64,000 bases of DNA from Dactylis glomerata (GCA_007115705.1 QXEO01000237.1:2976108-3040107); one strand, 5' to 3'; positions 34,319 through 47,062 are shown, counted from the stretch's first letter. Notes: generated by a model not told the origin, from the sequence alone. Numbers and translations: made by a program.

Positions 34319-35240
34319 GACAGAACTGAGGGAAGGCATCGACCACGTGATGGCGCCCTGCTCCTCCTTCCTTTGTTCTCTGTCTCACTCCTCTCATTCC
34401 AAAGAAGCGCGGTGGTCTGCCCCCTCTAGTCCTCCGCGTCCATGTGCTCTTCCTCATGCACGAGCGCGACACGACGATGCTCTATGATGTCTGCACCAGC
34501 CTGAGGAACCTGTTGAGATTGCGGTCCTTTGAGTCATGTGACGACGACACGACAGGGACACAAATAGAAACAACGAAGGCAGAGACAATGAATGAAATAA
34601 ATAATCTTAAGGTGCTTTTTGTAAAAAAAAAATCAGCCGGTTGGAACGACTCTGCTTCTGCTACTGCCGAAGGCTACACTACCACATCAGATGATACGTA
34701 GCTGTAATTAACGTCTATGCTGATGGTACATGACTCAGCAACGCGTCTTCAATGACTGTAAATTTAAATAGTATTTTATTATACAAGGATTACATTGATA
34801 TATACAAACAACTTTAATGCCCTACGATGTATTTTACTCAAAGCAAAACAACAGCACGGAACACTCGTGCATCTGACGTAGTATACAAAGTGCATATGGG
34901 GCACCGTGAGATGTAAGACTTGATGAGCGGCACCAAATGCATGCATCGTGCAAACGGCACTGCACGCTACTTGCTTTTCATTCGTAGAACTTAAGACTCA
35001 GTACGTAAAGTCGTAAACACGAGTCAAACAAGATACATTTCAGAAACCAACAATTTGGAACATGCATGACAGCATTAACCAACAATCTAGCTGAAGAATG
35101 TACTTATTTCATGCATCGTTGATTCATTGTCCCGCAGAATACTACCTTTGACAATTCTATTTTGTTGGGCACACATTACTTTTAGTTGAAGCACTGTTGT
35201 ACTTATCGGTGTGAGCACGAGGCTGGTACTTTCAGCACTA
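34319..35240. other. Unassigned intergenic sequence
   Basis: No gene or element recognised. Short frames lack domains. Confidence 0.3.
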
Positions 35241-35243
35241 TAA

Positions 35244-35517
35244 GGGCATGTCCAATGCGGACGCTTAGATAGGCGCTAGGGAATTAAATCCCGGCCATTC
35301 GTTATCATTCCTGGCGTTAGGCGCTTAGAGGTAAAGGAGCGCCGCTTGTTTTAGAGTCGGGCGCTTGAAGCTAAATGTGTGTGCGTCTGGACGATAATCC
35401 AGTCGCTAGCGGAGAACGCTTGGCTATTACGCGCTGGAGGCTAGGGCGCTTACGCAGACGCTTAGTGCAGGAAAATTATTTAAGCGCCTATTTAAGAGGC
35501 TTCCAGTGTACATGTCC
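35244..35517. mobile_element. Tourist-like MITE rich in GCGCTTAG motifs
   Basis: Imperfect inverted ends (GGGCATGTCCAATGC and, reverse-complemented, GGACATGTACACTGG) flanked by TAA at 35241-35243 and 35518-35520. The three-base TAA duplication fits PIF/Harbinger. The interior repeats gcgctta and gcgcct in both orientations. Confidence 0.6.
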
Positions 35518-35894
35518 TAAACAGACCAAGAAACATGACAGTTTGAAGCGGCATATAAATAAAACCAATTTATCCCGTGAAATCGATATATATGATGGTT
35601 TTTTTTAGAGATATATTTGATGTTTTTTTTGAGAGATATATATGATGGTTGTGACCTCAGCTAAACGAAGACTGCAAGTAACAACTTGCAATGAAAAAAT
35701 CACACGTATATGGCACGTAGTAATTACAGTATGTAAAAAAAACAGTACACAAATCACAATCCTTCTTCTGTCTGTCTGCATAAGACACTAGCTGATTTTA
35801 CAATTACAAAAAAGATGGAAGAATCAAACAAATCGTTCAAAGAAGGAAAATCATATAAAAGAAACAATCTCTACGGCAGCCATGTCTCGTTGCC

Positions 35895-37495
35895 TCAGCA
35901 TGTCTTTGGCACGAGTTGTCTGATTTCCTTAGCCTCTGCGTTGTTGCATGTACTTGTTGGGCCGCCTTTGCCATGCTCATTGAAAGTAAGCTACACATCT
36001 TGCAACACTAGATCATGGCATGGGTTGGTCTCGCTGGAGTCCAGCTTAATTGCCTCTTTTGTTGTACTTGTGTCTCGTATATTGTTGAACTGAATATTGC
36101 TTAGCTCCACCGCCGAAGATTGTTTCTTGCATGCCTTAGGCTTCAAAGGATCATCCATGAAGCAATAGTTTTGGTCAATGATTATTGGATTCTTGACCTG
36201 GTCCATAAATAATAGAGCAATTTTACAATACCCGGTACTCCACGGAGAGAAGTGGGAGTACCAGTGAAATCTGACCCTCCGTTTGAGAGGGCAGTTTAGT
36301 CATTTTTGCCCAACATAATTATTTCCGATCTAGTGCACTCACGCACCTGGTCGTCATCATCCGCGGATTTCTCCTCCCCGCTTTGATGGAGCCATGTTGT
36401 TGATGCGCTCGTTGTTCCGTTGGTCTGGGCACGGCACTGCGATGCAATCTGTTAGACGGCCTTGACATGCCAGTGACTTCGTATGCTGATAATCGGTTTT
36501 GTTTTGATTCACCTTTGACCGGAGAGACGCCACTCGCCAGTCAGGTGTCCAGCACGGGTATACTCGTGCGGCATCATCCGGGCCAGCTCCGCCATGCGCA
36601 GGCTCCTGCCAGTACAGATAGCAGTGCGACCTCCAAGAATATGCTAGAACAACGCTGGGTCATTATCGGGCGCGTCCGGCCATCTCGGTCCTGCGCTGCT
36701 TTTGGTGCTATGATTAGTCGACATGGATAATGAATGAAGCTCGTCGTCTCAACAATGGCGGATTTGTTAATCGTAGTTTCCTGTGATTTAAAACGTGCTA
36801 ATTCCGTCAGCACCGCTATTTTCGGTGTTAAATAACCTTCCAATTGCGATTTTACCCCAGGAACGATGGTACTCCACTATATTAGCGGGTGGTACTCCTT
36901 AATCGTTGTCTTGGAGTACCGGTAAAATCTATCCATTAGATTAGACGCAACGAACGGTTTATATTAGTTTGTGGGTACTGTAAAAGTCCTCTAAATAATA
37001 TCCTAAAAAATGATGTCCTTGGCATATCATTTTTCTCCCTGCCACGACTTTATGCATGCACCATTCGTCCCGTCAACGAGGTGTGCTTTATAGACGGTTA
37101 TGTTGGAAACTCGAGCTTCGGAGTTCTTGTCACCTAAACTTCTGACACTAATTCCATGACCCGGCCACAAGTTATTTTTAAAGCATACAAGTTCTCTTTT
37201 CCCGTCCCAATTGACATGCAATCATCTCTAGTTTTAATGTTGGGTTCCAGGACTTGTATATCCTTCGTGCGGGCAATGTGAATAACATTGGTATTAGGGC
37301 TGTCCCCAGGCTCAATGATCGTGATATGCTTTAGAATTATGTCCTTGCAATCTTCAACCGACATGTGCATCTACTGGCTATTTAAGAGCTTGATATTTTC
37401 TACCTTCAAGTGATTGCACTTGTCGAGCAACAACGCCATCGGAGCCTCTATGTATTTGAGATTCTTGTGCATGTTTTTCCTCTATAACTCGCCGT
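35895..37495 (-). pseudogene. GH28 polygalacturonase pseudogene
   Basis: Minus-strand fragments align in order to plant polygalacturonases, which hydrolyse pectin in the cell wall: a start resembling KNLKYIEAP, then MHMSVEDCKDIILKHI, NTNVIHI, KTRDDCMSIG, PGHGISV, TNGACIKSWQG, VKNPIIIDQNYC and a C-terminus near 35895. Catalytic motifs have decayed: NTD is NTN and RIK is CIK; DDC and GHG remain. There are in-frame stops (TAG just before MHMSVE; TAG after LVLQDV), a 1-bp frameshift near 37163 and another near the insertion. A Mutator-type element (36215-36991) interrupts the coding sequence. The 5' exons are absent. Confidence 0.88.
36215..36991. mobile_element. Mutator-type non-autonomous element inside the GH28 pseudogene
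   Basis: 777 bp with exact 9-bp target duplication TAAATAATA (36206-36214 and 36992-37000). Inverted ends are GAGCAATTTTACAATACCC and GAGGACTTTTACAGTACCC. A second pair, ggtactcca, lies inside. No transposase ORF. A 9-bp duplication is the Mutator signature. Confidence 0.88.
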
Positions 37496-37551
37496 GTCAG
37501 TCCAAGCTCACAACTCACGCGACAGTGGAGATGATCAAAGAATCACACACA

Positions 37552-37555
<4 letters not shown>

Positions 37556-37628
<73 letters not shown>
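37556..37628. repeat. (GA)n microsatellite, about 36 units
   Basis: Uninterrupted GA dinucleotides just upstream of the surviving pseudogene exon. Likely hypervariable. Confidence 0.95.
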
Positions 37629-38020
37629 GAGTTCTGCTTCTTCCTTTGCTATTTATTCAGTCGTTACAAGCCTAACTGAAAGCGAAAAAGGAGGGGCACG
37701 AACAGGATCACGACACTGCCATCCCAACGTCTCCTGCACGCTCCCTACAATCACGCCATGATCGCTTGATTCATGCCATCACACGAATGCTCAGAGCATC
37801 AATCGAATGTATCTAGAAAAATAAATCTAAAGATTGAGTCACAGCTCAGATTATTCTTAACTGAAAAAAATGCTAAATGACACTGTTCCCAAACCAAATA
37901 TGACTAAAACTCTGAACCTGCAGCTGATTAACTAACACACCGTTTCTGTCCATGGTCCCATCACTCGTCATGGTCAGCTTATCAACACTGCCAAGTTTGC
38001 GATGCTAAACAGGTATGTAG
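37629..38020. other. Unassigned sequence
   Basis: No gene signal. Possibly the 3' UTR side of the small peptide gene on the minus strand. Confidence 0.3.
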
Positions 38021-38188
38021 CTAGCTCCGTGTATCGATCTTGACGCTCCTAGAAGGCTTGCTCTTCTCTCCAAGTCTACGGTTCGTGGACTCCGTGTAGC
38101 CGGCGGCCTTACCCGCGAAGGAAATCGCCGGCAAGATGAACAATAACATTAGGAAAAGCACTGCCAAGACGACAGCGCGAGAGGACAT
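38021..38188 (-). CDS. Small possible secreted peptide precursor, 55 aa
   Basis: ATG at 38188 opens a frame of 55 codons to TAG at 38021. The first 26 residues form a strong hydrophobic signal (VVLAVLFLMLLFILPAISF) with an A-type cleavage context (SFAGKA). The remaining 29 or so residues are basic, Cys-free and end KSKPSRSVKIDTRS. It does not match a peptide hormone family I know. A TATA box lies upstream. An in-frame upstream ATG (MTCRAFAG) would bury the signal, so I prefer the internal start. It could instead be a chance ORF. Confidence 0.5.
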   Translation of the reverse strand: MSSRAVVLAVLFLMLLFILPAISFAGKAAGYTESTNRRLGEKSKPSRSVKIDTRS

Positions 38189-38410
38189 GTTCCGCTCACG
38201 TTGCGGACGGGCTCGGACGACTCTTTTCTTTCGAGAACCCGCAAAAGCTCTGCACGTCATTGTATTAAGATGAGATGAACAGGTCTGACGATGCCGGCGA
38301 GGGGCTGGGACGACTCTTGATTGAAGCAAGGCTAACTTGAGCTACGCTGCTGGGGACTCCGTGCTGTCACGGCTTGGGTTTGACGATGAACAAGGCAGGT
38401 ACCAGCCCGT

Positions 38411-38420
38411 ACTTTTATAG
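38411..38420 (-). promoter_or_regulatory. TATA box upstream of the small peptide ORF
   Basis: CTATAAAAGT on the minus strand, about 225 bp upstream of the ATG at 38188. It gives a leader of about 190 nt. Confidence 0.5.
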
Positions 38421-38918
38421 CTGGCTAGCTAGCGTGCTAGCTTTCCGACTCGGTTGTTCAGACTCAGGCGCATCTAGTCGGACTAGGATTTTCATCAAGC
38501 AAAAGCCGGAGTCGGATTATAGGATTTTTAAGGCAAAGTCGGTTTATAGGTTGCCGAATTACACTCTGTGTGGAAGAAGGCCTAGAAAGAAGTCCGGCCC
38601 AACAATGTTGTAAATCAATTAGACGTGAGACGTAGCGCTTTCTGAAAGCACAAAGTGCAAGCGGCTCTGTAGGCAGATACTACCAAACAAAAATCTTCCA
38701 CATGCTCTGTTTAAATTTTGCAAGTAGTGCTCCTACTACGGGAGTGATGTTTTAGGTCATAGGAGTATATACTCTATATTTTAAAATACATATTTCAACC
38801 TGACTTGAAGATACTACTACTACAGCATAGAATTAAACAAATGGAGAAGTTGCACTTGGCCTCGTCTTGCATTCCTGTTGCTAATGATAGAGACGCGAAA
38901 ACATATACGGAAATCCAA

Positions 38919-39279
38919 TTTGGCTCCTAGGTGTAGATGCATCCATTGGCCAAAAATCATTTTTAAAAATGTCCAAAAATTCTGAAAAAAAATTGTTGGC
39001 ATACATCTACACATTTTATGTTCACCCACCAAGTTTTGTAAGAAAAAGATATTTTTTGGGGCCTATGTAAAAAAGACAATTTTTTATGGTACAAAATTAC
39101 TATTTACGTAACATTTTTTTGTCTTTTTTATACAGGCCACAAAAAATGTCTTTTCACACCAAAACTTTCGTGAATGAACATAGTACGTTCAGATGTATAC
39201 TCGGAATATTTTGTCCAATTTTTTTAAATGCATTTAAAATGTATTTTCATAATAAGAGCATTTGCTCCTATGAGCCAAA
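38919..39279. mobile_element. AT-rich foldback element
   Basis: Long imperfect hairpin of about 170-bp arms. The ends are TTTGGCTCCTAGG and, reverse-complemented, TTTGGCTCATAGG. Arms share blocks such as aaaaaagacaa and catctacac/catctgaac. No target duplication is clear. Class uncertain, probably a MITE. Confidence 0.65.
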
Positions 39280-39942
39280 ACACTATGTCACATACAAGCC
39301 TTTTTCCTGCTGTGTTGGTTGTGCTTGCTTATCCTAAACAGGACTTACATTCTGCAGTGTTACTTCCTACAGCTTTTGAGTATTATTATATTTTTTAAAA
39401 AAGTGAGAAAAGTCCAAAATTCATGAAAACTTGATGAGGGTCGAAAAAAGATGCGGCATAAAAACAATATCTACCACTCGCACCGAACGACCCGCGTTTT
39501 GCCCAAATCCTTGGCAGTAGAGGGTCGCCGAAACGAGAAAAATAGATTTTCCATGGACCACGAAATCGACCAAAATCATGATAGAAGGGGGTCTTTGACA
39601 ACGGTCGGCAGACCTAGTCATGGTAGTAGATGAACACTTTTCTTCTAGTGTAAGGTCTCCGTCCATAGCTCTAATTTCCTTTTTATGCTAACCCTAGTTT
39701 CATCTACTAGCACCACATCATCAGAAAGCGCAAGAAAGATCTCCATGTATATTGTTTCTCACCTCATCCATCACTAAGGAAGACATGTATGGGCTCAAGA
39801 CTGACTCTTGATGTAGTCCTATCGTGATTGGGAAGGCATTGGTCTCATATTGCATGACAGAACGCGGAATAAAAACTATGGCAAGCACACCAAACATGGC
39901 ACCGCCGATGATCCATCATAGGGAGTAAGCAATAGATCTTAT
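39280..39942. other. Unassigned intergenic sequence
   Basis: No gene or element recognised. Confidence 0.3.
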
Positions 39943-41635
39943 TGATGTTTGCAAGTGCATAGATTGTTTGTAGCTAGTTTCAATAAGAAGAGTATCGAAC
40001 CACGAGGAGCTAGAGTTCAGAAGATATTTATGCCTCTTGTTATTATTACTAAAGAAGTACTTAATAATTGTTGCTAATTCTAGGCAAAGTGTGAATGATG
40101 GGTGTTTCATAAATGAGAGTAATTGAATAAAAATAAAGTCAATAAATTAAATAACAAAAGTAAACTAAAGCATATGAATGATAATGTGGAGAGTGCAATA
40201 TGATTAAGGAGTTCTCTGGGAGTGTCGGTATCACCGGTAGCATATTACTAATTATGATTAGGATAATCTAGATCTTTCTTCATGCGTGTGTATGGGGTGA
40301 AGCTCCACAATTGGACGAGTGCGGATCAACCATCAACTCCTCATCCCTCATAACCACTATAGCGATTGATAGTCAGCCACTCCAAGCCGACTATAATTAA
40401 GGGTTACCCCGTGGTTATGGATAGGCTTAGTGAGTCCCCTCATATCCCCCTTGTCTAGATGAATGAAGATCCGATGCATATGTCACTTAGCACCATCAAC
40501 ATCACCCACCTAACTAAGAGTAATTCCCTCTCCCATCCCATAGGCAAATGTTACGTGGTGCACTTAACATAACATCGAGAGAGTTAACTAATACACATAA
40601 TTATGATTGGAAAACATAGATCATCTTTATTTCAAGACATAATATTTTGCTAGGGCTTCCCCATTACTCCCCAAGAACAAAGGAAACTACTCACATATGA
40701 AGGGAATCAACATCATCTTATTGATATGAATAAAGTATATATGGGTGTATGAATGAATACAAGTATGAATCCACAATGGAGTTTGAGATTGCAACAAGTA
40801 TACAAGGGGGATCGGCGATGGAGACGGCGTGTTAATGATGATGATGTAGATCGATGTTGATGCCTTCAAGATCATAGTCCCTTCTCCTTGGATGATGGTG
40901 ATGTTGGTGAAGATCTCCCGGCGGCGGCTATGGAGGCGACGGAGCGGCAGGGCTCCGTCGTGGTGATGTATGGAGATCTCCCTTCTCTCCGTTGAGTCTT
41001 TACCTCTTTATATAGGCTTCGGAGTTTGGAGGGCCCTTGGCAGCCCCCAATACCAATCTTATGACTTGGGGGAACCCTAGGGACGAGTGGGGGTCGAAAC
41101 CATGAAAAAACGCCTAAAACTGGAGGTTTTCGCGACCTGCGCCACCCGATACGGGCAGCGATACGACCAGGGCGCGTCCGTATGGTTGGTCGTTAAACCT
41201 CCTGATGTCCGCAGTAAAATGGCCGCCATTTCCTCATACGAACTCCGTTTTTGTTGTTCTTCAGCTCGTTGAACTCATATGGACAAGGACTACAACACTA
41301 TGGTCTTGGATTTGTATTTTATGATTATGGAAAAAATCACTTTTCCAACCTCCAAATGGCTAAGTCTGGTGGCTGTAGCTCCTCCATATTGTGTCCTCTT
41401 TGCTCTCCTTGCATTCCCATAGTCATAAATGTGTCTTGCACCTACACACATGTAAAAAAGCAAGAGAAAGGCAATAAAATCCTAATACAACTAATAATTG
41501 TGCAATACTCATATGAATGTGAATTAAAGCTGGAAGTAAGGCATAATGGGCATAATTAGAGCTAGATAGAGCATGAGATAGATGGTAAATGGTGTATTTC
41601 ATATGCCTAAAACGTGTTGCATTTACCAGCTATCA
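39943..41635 (-). mobile_element. Solo LTR, 1693 bp
   Basis: TGATGTTTGC...AGCTATCA, flanked by CTTAT (39938-39942) and CTTAC (41636-41640), four of five matching. A TATA box on the minus strand (tctttatatagg, about 41018-41030) is followed by a leader-like CT/GC-rich stretch, as in large Triticeae LTRs. No internal region or second LTR is present. Confidence 0.75.
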
Positions 41636-42240
41636 CTTACCACTAGACGTGCAATTGTAGAAGGTCGATGGATTATTAGTCATCAAGGCAGTGCAATCCT
41701 TGTACGGTCCTTGATCGTCGGTGAACCCGGGCGAACTTTTCTCTAGCTCCGTCCATGGCTTGTCTCAGCATCTCAGGTGAGGCCCCTCTGCCGGTATCCA
41801 CACTTATAGGGTAGAGCAGCATTAGTGAGGTGCTAGCCTCTGCTCTGGCACCAAAGGGATGGGGAAAGTGTAGGGCCCAAGTGATGTCCCTTATGTACAT
41901 GCCTACCGCTCTCCCCATTTTATAGGCTAGGAGTGGGTGATGCACCACTCACTTGTGGCCCAAGTCCCAAAATCCTAACCCTAAGTCAGTGTCGGTCCCA
42001 CATGTTCTGGCTAAGGTTCAAACTTTGTCGACATGCGCTCAAGAGGAATCCAATCCGTCTGGCTCCATACCCTTAATTGTGTGATCCTATAGGCTTATGG
42101 TAAGATGGAAATGGTTTCGATTCAGACTCAAAATTGATTAGGCGGTAGCGGCCTCTAGGGATACTTGCCGTTAGACTTGCCTTTCTCAATGTTCCAATGT
42201 TGCTAAGTCCTTTTTCCTCACAATATCAGTGGTGAGCTAC
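41636..42240. other. Unassigned intergenic sequence
   Basis: An open minus-strand frame at 41676-41948 has no known domain and is left out. Confidence 0.3.
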
Positions 42241-42461
42241 TAACGAGGGTTAACTCTGCAAATGTCCTAGATGAAGGACTTTGGATCAAGGGAAAGGCGA
42301 CAACTAGCGATTCGAGGAGCGAGATTGGCACACGATATACCCAGGTTCACCCCTCGGTGGAGGATCGCTACATCCTGCTAGTAATCTAGTATATGATCAC
42401 AATGGTGTTTACATGGTGCCACCGTAGGCGGAGTTTTGCATCTAATCTATGTCTAATCTAT
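42241..42461 (-). repeat. Truncated 3' LTR of the second Gypsy element
   Basis: 221 bp beginning TAACGAGGGTTAAC. Ends abruptly at ctaatctat where another LTR begins. Confidence 0.75.
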
Positions 42462-45069
42462 TGATGTCTACGAACGCTCTTATTCTTGTAGACAGTGTTG
42501 GGCCTCCAAGTGCAGAGGTTTGTAGAACAACAGCAAGTTTCCCTTAAGTGGATCACCCAAGGTTTATCGAACTCAGGGAGGAAGAGGTCAAAGGTATCCC
42601 TCTCAAGCAACCCTGCAATTACGATATAAGAAGTCTCTTGTGTCCCCAACACACCCAATACACTTGTCAGATGTATAGGTGCACTAGTTCGGCAAAGAGA
42701 TAGTGAAATACAAGTAATATGAATGATTATAAGTAGTAAATGCAATCTAAAATAAATATCGCTGCGAGCAAACATGTAACAGAACTGAATGTAAACGGTG
42801 TTTCAATGCTTAGAAACGCCTAGGGATCATACTTTCACTAGTGGACAATGATACGTATCAAACGTATCTATAATTTTTGATGCTCCATGCTTGTTTATGC
42901 ACCATTTGCTTTGTGTTTTGTTACACTTCGTGGCGTTTTTATGCATTTTCCAGAACTAACCTATTAACGAGATGCCACTGTGCCAGTTCCCTGTTTTCTG
43001 CTGTTTTTGTGTTTCAGAAAAGCTACACAGGAAATATTCTTAGAATTGGACGAAACAAAAGCCGAAGTTCCTATTTTTCCCGAAGCAAGACGGAGTCCAA
43101 AGCTGAGACGGAGGGGGACTAGGGGCCGCCCACACCATGGGGTGGCGTGGGCCAGCCCCTGGCCACGCCACCAGGTGGTGGGGCCACCTGGCCCACCTCC
43201 TGACACCGTCCTTCCGCCTATATATTCCCCTCGACGGGAAAACCCTAAAGACCCGATCAATTTTCCATGAAACATACTACAAGCCGTCGCCGTTGTCGAT
43301 GCGAGATCAGGAGGGTCCAGAAGCTCTTCCCGGCACCCTGCCAGAGAGGGGAATCACCACCGGAGGTCTTCTTCATCACCATGCCTGCCTCCAGAGTGAT
43401 GCGTGAGTAGTCTACCTTGGACTACAGGTCCATAGCAGTAGCTAGATGGTTGTCATCTCCTCCATGTGCTTCATGTTTAGATCTTGTGAGCTGCCTATCA
43501 TGATCAAGATCATCGTTGTGTAATTCTGCATATTGTGTTTGTTGGGATCCGATGAATATTGGTACTTTGTCAAGTTGATCTATTGATTTATCATCTTTAT
43601 GTTATCTCTATGTTGTTTATGATCTTGCATGCTCTCCGTTGCTAGTAGATATCTTGGCCGAGTAGATGCTAGTGACTCTAAGAGGGAGTATTTATGCTCG
43701 ATAGTGGGTTCATGCCTCTAGTAACTTGGGGGAGTGACAAAAACTTCTAACGTTGTAGATGTGCTGTTGCTACTAGGGAGAAAACAACGATCTTGTGTTC
43801 AAGGACATTTGTATTGTTTACATTACACACTTTGCTTAAGGCGATAATCTGTTGCTTGCAACTTAATACCCAACGGTTGCTCGAATGATATCCGGCGGGT
43901 AGATTATTAGTCATAGATGCAGTTGGATTACGGTCTATGTATTATGTTGTAATGCCCAAGTGAATCTCATAGTGATCCTCATAACATTTGTACGCTTGTT
44001 TTATTCTATCAATTGCCCAACTGTAATTTGTTTACCCAGCATGTTATTTATCTGACACTCTCAACAAAGATAACATCATTGAACACATAAATACCATTCT
44101 TCACTATGCTATTCTAAACTATTCTCCGATGGATAACGAACACTAATCATGTGTAGGGCTACGAAGCACTCCTCAAAGTTTGCATTTCACTAAACTAGAT
44201 TGGCCCACATTATCACCTTGAGCGCACTAGATGGTTCCAACAAACACCAACAATTCATAGAGACACTAGCAAAAGAGACACACATAATGCGCACACTGTC
44301 ACCTTCACTTCATGGTACAAGGTGTCTCCGAAGATTACAATAATAAAGCACTGAAATAGCATAATATATGAAGAACAACATCTACCAATTCAACTAGATA
44401 CAAAGCTCATGATCACATATAGATCACATCATGGGAGAGAGAGGTGAACCATATAGCTACCGGTAGAGCCCTCAGCCCCGGGGGAGAACTACTCCCTCCT
44501 CATCATAGGAGACAACAACAGCGATGAAGATGGCGGTGGAGTCGATGGAGATGGCTCTGGGGGCAATTCTCCATCCCGGCAGGGTGCCGGAACAGAGACT
44601 TCTATCCCCCGAAATTGGTCTTTGACGGCGGCGGCGCTGCGGAACTTTATCTGGGAAAACGCCAATTCATTTAGGGTTTTCGCATCGGAGGCTTTATATA
44701 GGCGGATGGGCGATGTCAGAGGACCCCCGAGGGGCCCACACCTGGTGGTGGCGCGGCCAAGGGGGCACCCGCGCCACCAGGTGGTGTGGAAAACCTCGGT
44801 GCCCTCCTCCATCTCTACTTTGGACTCCGTCTCGTGTCAGGAAAAATAGGAACTTCGGGCTTCGTTTCGTCCAATTTCGAGAATATTTCCTGTGTAACTT
44901 TTCTGAAACACAAAAATAGCAGAAAACAGGAACTGACACTGTGGCATCTTATTAATAGGTTAGTTCCAGAAAATGCATAAAAATGTCACGAAGTGTAATT
45001 AAAACACAAAGCAATTGGTGTAAAACAAGCATGAAGCATTAAAAATTATAGATACGTTTGTGATGTATC
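42462..45069 (-). repeat. Large Gypsy-type LTR, interrupted by a second LTR fragment
   Basis: Reading on the minus strand it starts TGATACATCACAAACGTATC at 45069 and runs to 44060, then continues at 42848 to end ...AGACATCA at 42462. Typical late-LTR text (aaccttgggtgatccacttaaggg) supports this order. The internal sequence at its right (agcatccctaagcttaactcc at 45070) is what lies before the 3' LTR in this Triticeae family, so this is a 3' LTR. Confidence 0.65.
42849..44059 (+). repeat. Inserted LTR fragment of the same family, opposite orientation
   Basis: Starts TGATACGTATCAAACGTATC and matches the first several hundred bases of the minus-strand LTR, with a tatatattcccc promoter-like site at 43219. 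It is cut at 44059 at a gacac microhomology. Together the two copies form an inverted repeat. Confidence 0.7.
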
Positions 45070-45690
45070 AAGCATCCCTAAGCTTAACTCCTGCTCGTCC
45101 TCGAGTAGGTAAGTGATAACAAAACAATAATTTTTTAGGTGACATGCACCAACACAATCTTGATCAACTTGTATGCTGAGATCAAAGTACTCTAAACATG
45201 GGCATAAGAGATATAATTCTAACCATAGAACTTAGCAATCATGTTACAACATGAAAAAAAATATAAACAAAAGATCATGAGTAATAATGCATTGAAAGGG
45301 CGTATGTTTGTTTGAAGCATATAGAAAACATAGCAAAGTGGTATTCAGCTTGTCCCTCATGGAGTAGCAAAACATAAATGCATAGGACACCTTCAAAGTT
45401 CAAGAGGGTGACTAGATACAGATAATTTGAGAACAAGCAATACCATAATCATGAATCAATCAATAATAAATTTTGGGACCATGCACATTATACTCAGAAT
45501 GACAACTATACTCTCTTAATCGGTGCATAAAGGTAGAAGATAAAGACTCAACATAAAAGTAAAAGAAAGGCCCTTCGTTAAGCAACATTGTGCTTGTAGA
45601 TTGCAATGAGGATGCAATATGTAAAATATGACTCAGAGTTTTTTTGTATAATTTGTTGCTCGTACGTAAGACTCTTTCGTTAGCCTGATG
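45070..45690 (-). other. Internal remnant next to the 3' LTR
   Basis: Non-coding, beginning agcatccctaagcttaactcctg. The right border with the older element is approximate. Confidence 0.5.
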
Positions 45691-47062
45691 CACTTGCGGC
45701 TCGATCAGCTACTTAGGTCAGACATAATTTGATGCGTTTGTCGCATTTGAATTTTCAAGATGTAGTTTACTTGCTAAGCCTTTTCGTTATCCTGACGTCC
45801 AAGGTATTTGTGCCTTGCCAACCTGTCCGTTGAGCTTCTGCAACTGGATTCAGAGTTTTCAAGGATTTAACGAGGATCGCCAGCTACTCGGGCTTTCGCA
45901 ATTTTTCAAAGTCAATGATATGAAAGATGATTTTTTATGGCGGAGACCCCGAATGTTGGATGCGGTAAAAGTAAATAAATATCGACTCTTGGAAGAGGAA
46001 AACTTAGCTTTTATCGGGTGCGGCGTAGTCGCGGCCGTAGTCGACGATGTAGAGGTAGACGAGTTGTTATTGCAAAATCGTATCTGCGATCAGAGGCGGA
46101 GTTGTTGTCGAGCCCCCGAGCGCTATTGGGATCGCCATGTTGCTGATGTTGACGAAATCGCAGGTCTTAAGGGTGATTTTCCGCACTCCGGGGCGAGTTG
46201 ATGTCGAGCCTTTGAGCGTTGCCGATAGTTTGCACGAGTGCGCGATGACGAGTCCCCAAACATGACAAGCCGCAGTCAATACTATTGAAGACGAAGTAGT
46301 CGAACTATTTTTCTCCGGGTTGTCCGAGTAGCGAGCTGATATATTTTTTCCTGATCTTGGGACACTGAGTCGAAACTTCCATAAGCTGCTTCTTCTTGGC
46401 TTTTTCACTTGGAGCCGACAAATAGCTTTCTTTGCCATCTGATTTATGTCTTCACGCTAGCGTAGCTTCTTGAGTAGCAATCAGTTTCTTTTCCACATAA
46501 TTTTGGGTAGGTCGAATCATGGATTGATTGCACCAAGTAGTAGTTCTAGTTGAACTGGGTTTTTCTTTATTAGCTGAAATCCCGACTTTCCTTCTCTTAA
46601 GCTCGCGACGCTGTTTTTTCTTCATGCACCAGGCAAATCCATACGTTGATTGCATCGTGAGGTGCTCAGTAGTGATTGATTTGATCGGTCTTCTCCTCCA
46701 TATGCGCTTGACACTTTTTGAATCAATGCTAACTATTCTTTGACTGCATGCTGGTAGATTCTCGTGTAAACTGCACAAACTTGTACTCGCAGGAACCGAT
46801 TTGATCCGGATTGGTTACGTCAAAAAATCCGATCTCGCCAAGATTTTTTTTTCTCTGATCAGTACCGCAACAGGCGGTTTGGACGGATCGTACGAGTTAA
46901 GGCATCCGAAATTCCTCGTCAATATGTTTTGCGTTGCAGCGGCCCAATTATTGGAGATGCTGAGCTGATTTCGCCGTTGATGGCGGTGCGTTGAAGATCC
47001 TGATGGATGTAGATGATCGTCGATGTTGATCCCGCCCGCATGACAAAATCCAGTCGGCGCGA
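45691..47062 (-). other. Non-coding internal region of the second Gypsy element
   Basis: No gag frame remains. It shares style and short blocks with the first element (gcgtttg.cgcat near 45740 and 12310). Confidence 0.45.

Noticed and set aside
37520..37700. ORFs through the GA repeat encoding Arg-Glu runs
   Set aside because: Product of the microsatellite, not a gene.
41676..41948. 90-codon minus-strand ORF
   Set aside because: No ATG-supported start I trust, no domain, and the neighbourhood is repeat DNA.
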